From Bathymodiolus brooksi (Eukaryota > Mollusca > Bivalvia > Mytilida > Modiolidae), in assembly GCA_963680875.1 (NCBI GenBank), contig OY804586.1:52610203-52674202 (forward strand): 64,000 nt of DNA, given 5' to 3'. The translations under genes and the position numbers were made by a program. Positions within the stretch are counted from its first letter, which is position 1; each line of letters begins with the position of its first letter. Below, one piece after another: positions 22,621 to 36,400 of the stretch. The notes beneath the pieces were generated by a model. That model worked only from the letters and a program-made list of their open reading frames with translations, ran no database searches and had not been told where the DNA came from.

Positions 22621-24233
22621 CCCATGTAAACGTGACATTACCCGATGCTTGGTTATTCTTTTAAGGTCTTTTTGATTTACTTGCTACCACATACTCTCAG
22701 ATTATTGACCGGCCATGTTTATCTTTTCTCCCAATTTGTCCATAAGTATGAATTATATATTGATATTGAAAGGCAAATAAAAAAATTGACAACACAATAC
22801 ATATAAGATAAGATTTCTGAAATATAGACAGTAACATAGAATATAGATCTCCATATCATTAATACCTATGTCTTTTATCCAGACTGAAGTGGTATCACAA
22901 GCAGAGAGAAATACCAAGTAAACGAGTAGAATTGCCCAGGACAGAATCTCTTTGGGACCTAAAATTTTACTTTTTAATAGCAATGGGCTATGTTTTGCTG
23001 ATAATTTATTTTCTCCAAATTGTACTGAAAACAAAATAATCTTGACAGATGCAAAAATGAAACAACCAAATAATCTGACCTTGCAGTTTTAAAGTGAAAT
23101 TTTGATATGTTTTGTATTATTTTTAAACTACCAATTTTTCATGTCAAAATCAACATAATTTGATTTTTGTTTCGAGTGCAAAAACATTTTCTTGTTTGAA
23201 GAAAAAAAACATACTTAATTCCTAAAACCTGATTAATCGGTCTCTTTAAACACAGATAATTCATACACTGGACAAGATGTTTCTTAATAAACATAGAATG
23301 CAAAAAAAAACAACCCATACAAGTGTGGGATTGAGTTTACTTGGTATTTCTTTTCGAAGAAACAATTTGGTAACACGCATACAAGTCACGTGACAAATAT
23401 TAACCATAACACAAAACCTGTACAAACACACAAACAAACACACGCATACACATACACACACACACCCGCATAGTTAACATGTTTGGTCATATTGTATTAA
23501 CCACGATGATGATGTCATCAACATATAATGATGACGTCATCAACCAGACTGATGATGTAATCAACAAATAAATAACCATAATATAATGCGTTCACAAACT
23601 GTCATGTTACTTGTCCTGCATTATTACCTATCTATCTTTTTATATGTATAATGATAATCATGCATCGGCCTTTTAGCCACTGCACAACAGTACAAGCATG
23701 TTCATATGAATGAATCCGTTCGGAACGTCATCATTTATTTGTGAAATACATAAGCTGACGACATCGGTTAAAACTAAGTTCTCTCCTTCCACCAAAGCAG
23801 AATGACGATAACAGATGAAAATGTTTTTCGAGAAGACGAACACACCTAACCTGCCATCTTTACATAGAAGCATACAATGTTTTTTTTTTAAATTTGGATC
23901 ATTTCTGTTAGTATGTATAAATATCATCAAAGTGTCTCATTTCTTTATTGCCAAATCTCGCGTTCCATTTTATTTCTAGATATTTCGATTTGACATTTGA
24001 CTTCAGCTTAAAATGGATGTAGGATTTTTGTTATATGTATACACTTTTTGTCATGTCAGTACACGGTATTTCGGTGCTGTTCATGCAACAATAGAACAAT
24101 TTATTAACATAAGTCTAATACATTGTTAAATGTCATTACCTGAATACATGTACATGAGTTACCATAGCAACGACAGTTTCGACATTTTAGCCGGAATGGA
24201 TACATGTATCTAATTTAGATTTGAAATAATTTT
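22621..24233. other. Non-coding 3' flank of the gene, mostly unique sequence
   Basis: A (CA)n-rich stretch lies at 23427-23466, followed by the three-copy TGACGTCA-like motif at 23497-23571. No exon is supported. Confidence 0.4.
23497..23571. promoter_or_regulatory. Three spaced CRE-like palindromes
   Basis: GATGATGTCATCAAC, GATGACGTCATCAAC and GATGATGTAATCAAC follow one another about 29 bp apart. The middle one holds the perfect CRE/ATF octamer TGACGTCA. It could be a small tandem repeat with no function. Confidence 0.35.
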
Positions 24234-24239
24234 TTTATT
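24234..24239 (-). terminator. Possible polyadenylation signal AATAAA
   Basis: TTTATT on the plus strand reads AATAAA on the minus strand, about 143 nt beyond the stop codon. The region is AT-rich, so chance occurrence is likely. A second candidate lies near 24100. Confidence 0.3.
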
Positions 24240-24381
24240 TAAATCGCCAAAGTTGCCATGACAACTATCTTTGCTTTGATTGTATACAATATATTTTTAC
24301 AACCTTATAATCATTATAAATCCATTTTTAATGTAAACGAATCCTTGAATCGGGTAAGATTTGTACAATTAGAACAGCAGG

Positions 24382-24437
24382 TTACATCTTTAAATGTTTC
24401 AAATCATCTTCCGTCTTCGTCTCTGCTTTCTCTTGTT
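24382..24437 (-). CDS. Terminal coding exon 11 (residues 355-372, stop TAA)
   Basis: The acceptor is CCTTATTTCAG. With the one base carried from exon 10 it reads [12 protein letters not shown], then LKHLKM and TAA. The acidic composition continues that of exon 10. It is separated from exon 10 by a 6.1-kb intron filled by the 2,065-bp tandem repeat. Confidence 0.75.
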
Positions 24438-27400
24438 CTGAAATAAGGAATACATAATTGGTATATGCAAATATTTAAGGATGATTGGTTAATTGTGCTT
24501 AACGCCACTTTCAAAATTATTTCAGTTACACCAGTGGTCAGGTTTATTGGTGGGGAAAACCGGAGGACCCAGACAAAATCCAAGTCACTGACAAACTTGA
24601 TCACATAATGTTGTATCGAGTACACCTCGCCATGAACAGGATTATACCAGATATATCGAATAATCATGTCAGTGCCAAAACACCTACTACTGGCTCATCC
24701 GTAATCCCGTAATTAATATTTTTTTACAAGACAAGATAGGTAGTCTTGAGCTCAACCTCTATTGCAAAAAAATCACATAAGCCACTGGCACTTTGTAAAT
24801 CTGTTTTCAGAATTCACGAAGCTATTGATTTCAAGCATAATACTGCCATTTGAACGTCAAGCCTATATAAGGAAATGATGACAAAATCATACGGCAAGCC
24901 TTTATTACGTCACTGTAACCATAGCAACGTATGTTAAAAGTGCTAATAATGTATTATTTTCTCCATGGTCATAAATTATTCTCGTCAATGGCTGTTAATA
25001 GGGATTATGCACTATTATTATATTTTTATGATTAAGTTAATGTCTTTTCTTGTTTTTAATGTTGTGTTGTCATGAGATTGTTATCGAACGTGTTCTATTG
25101 TTTGGCTATTAGAGTTTCATGTTCACAACATTTTCTCGCTTGTATTGCCAGGAAATTATTTGTTTTATTTGTATGTAATTACAATACTGATGATGTCACA
25201 TGCTTGAAATGCGATTTCCCATCGCTGTTAGAATCACAAACAAATAAGTGATAATGTTGACAAGAGCTATATCTGTGATGAAATGATCCGAAACAATCAA
25301 AATATATCAAACACGAATTTTGAGAAGTAATTCCACGATTACAAAATGAGGAACGTTAGAATGTTGACAAGAATTGTATCTCTGAAGAAATTATCCAAAA
25401 CAATCAAAGCATTAAATTTGAGAGGTAATTCTACGATTACAAAAAGAGGAACGTTAGAATGTTGACAAGAATTGTATCTCTGAAGAAATTATCCAAAACA
25501 ATCAAAGCACTAATTTTGAGAGGTAATTCCACGATTACAAAAAGAGGAACGTTAGAATGTTGACACGAATTGTATCTCTGAAGAAATTATCCAAAACAAT
25601 CAAAGCATTAAATTTGAGAGGTAATTCTACGATTACAAAAAGAGGAACGTTAGAATGTTGACAAGAATTGTATCTCTGAAGAAATTATCCAAAGCAATCA
25701 AAGCACTAATTTTGAGAGGTAATTCCACGATTACAAAATGAGGAACGTTAGAATGTTGACAAGAATTGTATCTCTGAAGAAATTATCCAAAACAATCAAA
25801 GCACTAATTTTGAGAGGTAATTCCACGATTACAAAAAGAGGAACGTTAGAATGTTGACACGAATTGTATCTCTTAAGAAATGATTCAAAACAATCAAAGC
25901 ACTAATTCTGAGAGGTAATTCCATGATTACAAAAGAGGGATGCTAGAATGGTGACAAGAATTGTATCTCTGAAGAAATTATCCAAAACAATAAAAACACT
26001 AATTTTGAGAGGTAATTCCACGATTACAAATAAGGGTAATAACAAAATTACCGAACTCCGAACAATCTTACAAAGGGAAAGTCAAAATTCATAAGTATAT
26101 AAACAGACAAAATCAGTCAACAACCGGAAAACTTTGAAAACCGTAATGACCCTGACTTGGTACCGATATTTCTAAAGAAATGGTGGGTTGAATCAGATTT
26201 TAAAGCACCGAACCTCCCGCTTTCATTACGGCTCAAAGGTTCCGGCTGTCACTATAGCAGTATTTATAACAATACTGGAACAAAATAGGTAAAATAGTTG
26301 TCAAAGCAGTACCAAATTCAGTGAAGCAAAAAGAGGGATGTTAGAATACCAATTAGGGTCAACAAATTAGAGTCAACAAACACATATATCAAATTACGGA
26401 TAGACAAAGTAACACAAGAGAAGCATACAACCAAACAATACAACATATTCAAATCACTATACTCTTATAAAACAGATAAGGGTGACTTATTTATTTTCGA
26501 AAAGGTGAGCACATATTGTTCTAGGATTAGGGTCGGGGTTATGGTATTTAACGGCACTTTTAACAATATTTCAGCTATATCGTTGCGGTGAGTTTTATTG
26601 GAGGACAAAACCGGAATACCCTACAAAAATACCACCGACCTGCCACAAGTCACTGACAAACTTTATCACATAATGTTGTATCGAGTACACCTCGCCATGA
26701 ACAGGATTATACCAGATATATCGAATAATCATGTCAGTGCCAAAACACCTACTACTGGCTCATCCGTAATCCCGTAATTAATATTTTTTTACAAGACAAG
26801 ATAGGTAGTCTTGAGCTCAACCTCTATTGCAAAAAAATCACATAAGCCACTGGCACTTTGTAAATCTGTTTTCAGAATTCACGAAGCTATTGATTTCAAG
26901 CATAATACTGCCATTTGAACGTCAAGCCTATATAAGGAAATGATGACAAAATCATACGGCAAGCCTTTATTACGTCACTGTAACCATAGCAACGTATGTT
27001 AAAAGTGCTAATAATGTATTATTTTCTCCATGGTCATAAATTATTCTCGTCAATGGCTGTTAATAGGGATTATGCACTATTATTATATTTTTATGATTAA
27101 GTTAATGTCTTTTCTTGTTTTTAATGTTGTGTTGTCATGAGATTGTTATCGAACGTGTTCTATTGTTTGGCTATTAGAGTTTCATGTTCACAACATTTTC
27201 TCGCTTGTATTGCCAGGAAATTATTTGTTTTATTTGTATGTAATTACAATACTGATGATGTCACATGCTTGAAATGCGATTTCCCATCGCTGTTAGAATC
27301 ACAAACAAATAAGTGATAATGTTGACAAGAGCTATATCTGTGATGAAATGATCCGAAACAATCAAAATATATCAAACACGAATTTTGAGAAGTAATTCCA

Positions 27401-30400
27401 CGATTACAAAATGAGGAACGTTAGAATGTTGACAAGAATTGTATCTCTGAAGAAATTATCCAAAACAATCAAAGCATTAAATTTGAGAGGTAATTCTACG
27501 ATTACAAAAAGAGGAACGTTAGAATGTTGACAAGAATTGTATCTCTGAAGAAATTATCCAAAACAATCAAAGCACTAATTTTGAGAGGTAATTCCACGAT
27601 TACAAAAAGAGGAACGTTAGAATGTTGACACGAATTGTATCTCTGAAGAAATTATCCAAAACAATCAAAGCATTAAATTTGAGAGGTAATTCTACGATTA
27701 CAAAAAGAGGAACGTTAGAATGTTGACAAGAATTGTATCTCTGAAGAAATTATCCAAAGCAATCAAAGCACTAATTTTGAGAGGTAATTCCACGATTACA
27801 AAATGAGGAACGTTAGAATGTTGACAAGAATTGTATCTCTGAAGAAATTATCCAAAACAATCAAAGCACTAATTTTGAGAGGTAATTCCACGATTACAAA
27901 AAGAGGAACGTTAGAATGTTGACACGAATTGTATCTCTTAAGAAATGATTCAAAACAATCAAAGCACTAATTCTGAGAGGTAATTCCATGATTACAAAAG
28001 AGGGATGCTAGAATGGTGACAAGAATTGTATCTCTGAAGAAATTATCCAAAACAATAAAAACACTAATTTTGAGAGGTAATTCCACGATTACAAATAAGG
28101 GTAATAACAAAATTACCGAACTCCGAACAATCTTACAAAGGGAAAGTCAAAATTCATAAGTATATAAACAGACAAAATCAGTCAACAACCGGAAAACTTT
28201 GAAAACCGTAATGACCCTGACTTGGTACCGATATTTCTAAAGAAATGGTGGGTTGAATCAGATTTTAAAGCACCGAACCTCCCGCTTTCATTACGGCTCA
28301 AAGGTTCCGGCTGTCACTATAGCAGTATTTATAACAATACTGGAACAAAATAGGTAAAATAGTTGTCAAAGCAGTACCAAATTCAGTGAAGCAAAAAGAG
28401 GGATGTTAGAATACCAATTAGGGTCAACAAATTAGAGTCAACAAACACATATATCAAATTACGGATAGACAAAGTAACACAAGAGAAGCATACAACCAAA
28501 CAATACAACATATTCAAATCACTATACTCTTATAAAACAGATAAGGGTGACTTATTTATTTTCGAAAAGGTGAGCACATATTGTTCTAGGATTAGGGTCG
28601 GGGTTATGGTATTTAACGGCACTTTTAACAATATTTCAGCTATATCGTTGCGGTGAGTTTTATTGGAGGACAAAACCGGAATACCCTACAAAAATACCAC
28701 CGACCTGCCACAAGTCACTGACAAACTTTATCACATAATGTTGTATCGAGTACACCTCGCCATGAACAGGATTATACCAGATATATCGAATAATCATGTC
28801 AGTGCCAAAACACCTACTACTGGCTCATCCGTAATCCCGTAATTAATATTTTTTTACAAGACAAGATAGGTAGTCTTGAGCTCAACCTCTATTGCAAAAA
28901 AATCACATAAGCCACTGGCACTTTGTAAATCTGTTTTCAGAATTCACGAAGCTATTGATTTCAAGCATAATACTGCCATTTGAACGTCAAGCCTATATAA
29001 GGAAATGATGACAAAATCATACGGCAAGCCTTTATTACGTCACTGTAACCATAGCAACGTATGTTAAAAGTGCTAATAATGTATTATTTTCTCCATGGTC
29101 ATAAATTATTCTCGTCAATGGCTGTTAATAGGGATTATGCACTATTATTATATTTTTATGATTAAGTTAATGTCTTTTCTTGTTTTTAATGTTGTGTTGT
29201 CATGAGATTGTTATCGAACGTGTTCTATTGTTTGGCTATTAGAGTTTCATGTTCTCAACATTTTCACGCTTGTATTGCCAGGAAATTATTTGTTTTAATT
29301 GTATGTAATTACAATACTGATGATGTCACATGCTTGAAATGCGATTTCCCATCGCTGTTAGAATCACAAACAAATAAGTGATAATGTTGACAAGAGCTAT
29401 ATCTGTGATGAAATGATCCGAAACAATCAAAATATCTCAAACACGAATTTTGAGAAGTAATTGCACGATTACAAAAAGAGGAACGTTAGAATGTTGACAA
29501 GAATTGTATCTCTGAAGAAATTATCCAAAACAATCAAAGCATTAAATTTGAGAGGTAATTCTACGATTACAAAAAGAGGAACGTTAGAATGTTGACAAGA
29601 ATTGTATCTCTGAAGAAATTATCCAAAACAATCAAAGCACTAATTTTGAGAGGTAATTCCACGATTACAAAATGAGGAACGTTAGAATGTTGACAAGAAT
29701 TGTATCTCTGAAGAAATTATCCAAAACAATCAAAGCACTAATTTTGAGAGGTAATTCCACGATTACAAAAAGAGGAACGTTAGAATGTTGACACGAATTG
29801 TATCTCTTAAGAAATGATTCATTACGGCTCAAAGGTTCCGGCTGTCACTATAGCAGTATTTATAACAATACTGGAACAAAATAGGTAAAATAGTTGTCAA
29901 AGCAGTACCAAATTCAGTGAAGCAAAAAGAGGGATGTTAGAATACCAATTAGAGTCAACAAATTAAGAGTCAACAAACACATATATCAAATTACGGATAG
30001 ACAAAGTAACACAAGAGAAGCATACAACCAAACAATACAACATATTCAAAACACTATGCTCTTATAAAACAGATAAGGGTGACTTATTTATTTTCGAAAA
30101 GGTGAGCACATATTGTTCTAGGCTTAGGGTCAGGATTATGGTATTTAACGGCACTTTTAACAATATTTCAGCTATATCGTTGCGGTGAGTTTTATTGGAG
30201 GACGAAACCGGAATACCCTACAAAATACCACCGACCTGCTACAAGTCACTGACAAACTTTATCACATAATGTTGTATTGATTACACCTCACCTGAATGGA
30301 ATTCGAACTCAAAACTTTAGTGTGGTCATAAGCACTAATTGCAGAAGTAGTTGTAAATCCAACTACCATACGATCATATCACAACCACGAAGGCTCAAAT

Positions 30401-33400
30401 ACTACTAGTTCTTTGACAGTGAAAATACATCCAAACAGGCCTACCCCTGATACCATGCACATGTTGTTTTACAATGAAAATAAGATCAAAATGAATAGTT
30501 CGAATTGTAATAGGAATACAGATCTAATACATTTGTATTCATTAATTCTTTCAATTTACTAACATACCATATTCATCATTGTCCTCTGTTTTTTGTTCCG
30601 TGTCGTTTGTTTCATTTTCATTATCTTGTTGGTCTTTAGCTGGTTCTGTGTCGAATTTGATTGGCTTCTCGCTCTCATTTGATGGCAGGAGGTCTGAGTA
30701 GTAGGGAAGTTCTTCCTGTACATCGGATGTTAATCCTTCAATAATTTCACTTGTGAAAATGTCAACTGTAAATAAAAAAAAAGGAAAATATTGTAGAATA
30801 CCAGCAATAATTAATAGGTCTCTGTTCAAGTTGTTTTGCTATGGTGTCAGGTAAATCGTTAACCTCACCATATTGTTGTGCATATTACAAGCCATGACCT
30901 GAATTTCCATCGGTAAATGTCGCGGGCCTTCCGGAGCACCTGAGTTCACCCCGATTTTTGGTGGGGTTCGTGTTAGTCGATCTTTATTTTTATGTGTAAT
31001 GTTTTGTAGATCATTGTTTGTCCTTTTGTCCTTTTTATATGGCCATTGCAGGGGTAGATCCAGGAATTCAAGTTAGGGGGGCGCACTTAAAAAAATTGCG
31101 CCGAGCGGAGGGAGGCGGGGAAATTTTTGAGATATTTCGTGTGAAAAATCACGATTTTACGCCAAAAAAACATATTCTTTCCAATTTGGTGCGCCCCCCC
31201 CCCCCCCCCACCCCCCTGGATCCACCCCTGCATTGTGTTGGCTGTCTTTTTTCGATTTACAGATTCTGATTACCCTTTTGGTATCTTCAAACTTTTCTCT
31301 TTGTTTTCACTGATTTGAGGTGCGAACAAAGGTTTTAATATTCTTTTAATAATCAGTATGTGACCAATAAGCTAAAGTAAAATGGTTCATCCTTAACCCC
31401 CTCAACAGCGCGTTTCTAGTTCAACAGCACAGTTCATGAATTGTATCTTATGCATGACATGAATATTTACCAAGGATATCTCTCATCTGACCAAGATCAT
31501 CAGGATTATCGTCTTGAGATATGTTGTCCCAGATAGCACTCAGCATTGTTTCAGCCTCTCTATCACCTGTGATAAATAAGACGTACATTGTTAAAAAATC
31601 TGCTTGTTATATTAAATAACAATTTTACGGGATTCTATTAATTCAACATACAAAAAAGTTTCAAGATCAAATAATTTAATTAATTTATTAGACCCTACTG
31701 AGTGAAACTGAAAATGATAAATCTTAATTAGCGAATTTGGAAACCGCATAGGTGGTATAATGAATATTATTATACCTCATATATTAATAACCATAAATAG
31801 ATTAATTTGATTGGACAATGGGTAAAAATCAGAACACGTGATCACACAGGACAAAAATCATATTCCGTGAAATAAATATCATATTCCACCCCTTCGGAAG
31901 CCTCGGGGGTTTTCCCGCCAGAGCTATCGTTCTTTGACAGGAAAACGTCAGAGGCACTCGGAACGCATCACTTGCAAGCGACCGTTACAAGGTTGTTGTG
32001 GATGTGGTTTTTAAATGTCTGAGACAACGTTCCAATGGACTTAAAATATGTTTGCCAGCAGTATTTTACATGTATGTGTTTTCTTGGTTTCATTCGGTAT
32101 AATAAGATATTAATAGCATGCGGGTTCAGGAAATATGAAAATTTATTCACCCACGAGTATCATATTCCCCTCGGGTGTTTCCCTCGGGAAATATGATACT
32201 CTTGGGTGAATAAATTTTCATATTTCCCTCACCAGCATGCAATAAATGTATAGTGTGCCCGTGTCGAGTGACATAGATCGTGAGTAAAGACTTTACAATT
32301 AGTATTTGTTGATTCTTCACTAAGTACGTAACAGTAAGGCATAAGAGGAAACAATGGCTGGCTCGGAATAAGGATAACATATACCCGTAGTGCGTTGTTT
32401 AGGTGCGCTACATAGCATGATAATAATCCAACTAAGAAACACTTGTACAAAGAGGATATTATCTCATCGACAAGTATCTTGTCGCCATGATATAGCTGTA
32501 AAAAAAAAAAAAAAAAAAAAAATTGTAAATTTTAATTTTTTTTTACAGACAACACATTCATCACATCACATGCACAGAACAAGACAAACATATTATAAGT
32601 GTAAATGACAGTTATTACTATTTGTGTGCTCAACACAAAACAACTTTTTCTCTGAAATCAATTATAATTGTAATTACCACCCTATTCCCCCCCAAACTAT
32701 TATTTATTTATAAATATATAAATTAATCTAAAAATTAAATTTACAATGATCAGAATGATAAAACTGTTACAAATAGTTTAAATAATTTGTAGTTAATCAA
32801 CAATTACCCACTCACTCAAATTCGTAGAAACAGCCAAAATCAATATCCTTACCACAAAAATACATTACCACTGGCACTTCAATAAAAAGTGGCGGGAGTA
32901 AACTACTTTTATGGACCGAAACCTCCCCTCTTAGTGAAATGATGCGGTCAAGGAAGTCATTTACACATGTGTTACATTTTACTCGGTCTTTTACGTGTGT
33001 TACATTTTTACTCACCAGTAAGGACAGTTCTAGTTAGCCATTCATCCATCAACGTGTTGACAAGATCACTGATTCCATTACCAACTTCAGATTCCTGATC
33101 TACATTCTGTGTGTCAGGATTTCCGTAAGGCAGTAATTCGTTGTAATAGTTGTATGCCGGAAGTACATCAGCAGACGGCATATTCTCTGATTCTTCATAG
33201 GGAGTATTGTATAATGGAATCTAAAACGAAAGTGAAAGCTTGAATTAGCTTGATGTAAATGTTACTTGTATATATATATATTAATTACATTAAAAATGCT
33301 TATCTAAAAATTCATTAATATTCAACTCGACAAATTTTACTGGTAGAATAAAATGTACGATTTAAGAAATAATTCATGGAAACCATATGTATATATTGTT

Positions 33401-36400
33401 TTTACCACGGGTAGGCCTTTATGTCACGAAGTTTTACCCCGAGCGTTAGCGAGGCGTAAAAAGCTGACATAAAGGTCTACCCGTGGTAAAAACAATATAT
33501 ACATATGGCTTTCATGAATTATTTCGATTCTAATATGTAAAAATTTATAAAATATCGGTATAAATTATCGATGACGTCATAAATTACAATGGGTGCAGAT
33601 ATATATTATTTTTACCACGGGTTTGGACTCAAAGCGTTTGAAGGACGTCATATTAGAATTGTAAATTAATCTGTATATGTATTTTAAGAGATGGACAGGG
33701 AACCAGTATTATACAATTTGTTATCTACCTCATTCATGTCTGTGTAGGCAGTTGACTGTACCAGCTGGTTGTATGCTGTTCTCACATTGTTCTTGTATTC
33801 TACGGCTTGTTGTTCTGTCATCTAAAATTAATGAAGATCAGGTTGAAAATATGCATATATTGTTTACAGTAGAGAAAAGATCGTGCTGTATTTACCTACG
33901 ACATTTATATTTCTAATATTTTAATCTATTGTAGCTGCTGCAAAAGAGGTCTTTACATAACATGCATGGAACTTGGTGGTACTCTCCAAGAAGAGCTTGA
34001 AGATACCAAAGAGGTAATCGGAATCCGTAAATCAATGAAGGACAGACGAAACAAAGATCAAAGGAAAAAGGTCAAAAGGTCAAACAACGATCTTCAAAGC
34101 ACTATGCAAAAACAAAAGATGAAGTTACACGAACCCCACTAAAAAACGGCGGTGAACTCAGGTGCTCCGGAAGGGTAAGCGGCTCCTCCTAACAAAATGT
34201 CTCATTTTGGCGTAAAATGACAACAAATCAATATAAAATTATCGGACCAAAACAGCCATGTTGATATTTAACTGTGTTTGGTTAACGTTAAGTAGTTTAA
34301 TTTAATACAGTAATGGCTTCACACCTTATCTATTCTATTCAATTTATTCCTTAATGATACAGGTAGCAATATTTTCTACTGTCATTTACTAAATTATTTT
34401 GCCGTAGATACGTTAGAGATTTCTTTAATCAATAAATATTCTATCGAAATCTCAAAATAGACATATTGGCTATAATTGTGTCTAATATAAAATTCCCAGG
34501 GGCGGGACCTTTACGTTCTATTGTCATGTGGGAAAGGAAATCTTTCATTATTATAACAGAAACAATTATTTGATCTATAAATAGAATATTGGAGATGATA
34601 TTAAGCTCTAACGTATAATAAGATAATAGTGTAATAGAATTATCCAACATTATATTTCAATATAGGTTAAAAGTCAGGCTGATATAGGCATCGAGTTAAT
34701 AATGTTATGTCGGACCACATAGGACAGTGATGAATCAATAATGCTATGTCGGACCACATAGAGCTCTGTTGGGTTTCCTCAACTACAAGACCCTTTGAAA
34801 TAAAGCATATTACATTTGATAATAAACAAAATATTACACTGTAGAATTATCTCATGTTCATTTACATCCATATCCTTTCTTTCGAAATAAGAAATTGGCT
34901 TAACCATGTTTTGAAACACATCAGCTGTCACCCATGGCTTAAACAATAAACAGTTAGATTGCGCTGTAAAATTTAATAGTTCTCCCAAGTTGATGTTCAT
35001 TTACATCAATATCCTTTCTTTCTAAATAAGAAAATTGGTTTAACCATGTTTTGAAACAAAATAACTGCCACCTATGACTTTGATAATAAATAATTATAAT
35101 ACACTATAAAAATGGATAGCTATCTCATATTCATGTTCATTTACATCAATATCCTTTCTTTCTAAAAAAGAAAATTGGCTTAATCATGTTTTGAAATACA
35201 ATAGCTGTCACCCAGTGACTTCAACAATAAACATTTGTATTGCGCTGTACGCATTAACTTTCACTGCTATTGTTTTGTTTCATTCAGAATAGCGCTGTCG
35301 ATTCCATTAAAAACTGTAGCTTTAAATAGAACATAATGACAAATGATAACACGAGCCAATCCTAGCCAGCAATCTCGTTACAGAGAGTTTGTTTGATAAT
35401 GTAATAAATTTACAGGAAGCAAAATGATACATCGCGATAATGGCAATAAATCATTCTGTTTTCCGCTGTTTGTGCTATTTTAAGCAACAAAACGTCGAAC
35501 ACATCCATCAATGGACGCCGAAGCGTTTCATAAACCAAATACACGAACGCAGTCAATCATACATCCGGGCAATTTATGATAAGAAATCGAACTTCCATTC
35601 AACAAGCCGGATGACATTTTTATGATCTCCGGGGAAAGTTTTATGAATGAAAAATATTACTTTATTGAACTAGAAAATATAGTTACTATTAATCAGACTT
35701 CATTTGATTGGTTTTCACGTTAATTTCTTTATCCAATCAAATTTCTCTTACAATACAATTCCGTTGCTATTAAATCAACATGTTTTATTGATTTTAAACA
35801 GGCTTTTTTCTTATGAATGAATATTAAAATGAAAACCATAAAAAGACCACAACTGTCGGAACAGTTTCAAAATAAAATCTAAAAATCGAGGAAACGGAGA
35901 CAAAATTGATACAAGTAATTACATATATACATTACCGCTATATTATATATGATTTGAATTTCATAGTAAGTAAAAGGGTTAGATTAAGAAAGAATAAAAA
36001 GAAGCTGATTTATGCATTTGGATGTAAAACAATAATTAAAATTAAAAAAAAAAAGACAAGTAAATTTACAAATTTGAATATCAACTATTTTTATTTTGTT
36101 GATATTGTTGAACTTGTTTTCGTCATGAATATTCATAAGTATGTGATGCTCTATGTTTGGCAACCACCCAAATAATCAACCAATCAATCAATCAATCTAA
36201 CCAGATGCTTTTATTGTTACATTTCTTATGATATTTTTCCTTCATCGTATATCAGTGTAAAGTCAAGCAACCTTCATTTGCTACTGGTGTTGCCATATAA
36301 TAAAACATCTACAGGACAACATGTACTATAATATCAAGATTAAATTATATTATGCCTACGGTTTTCAACAAAGGCTTGTTGCGGATCACCACCTCTTTTT

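Noticed and set aside
25243..26035. CRISPR array candidate
   Set aside because: Units are contiguous with no unique spacers and sit in animal intron sequence; the 34-bp array at 39345 fails for the same reason.
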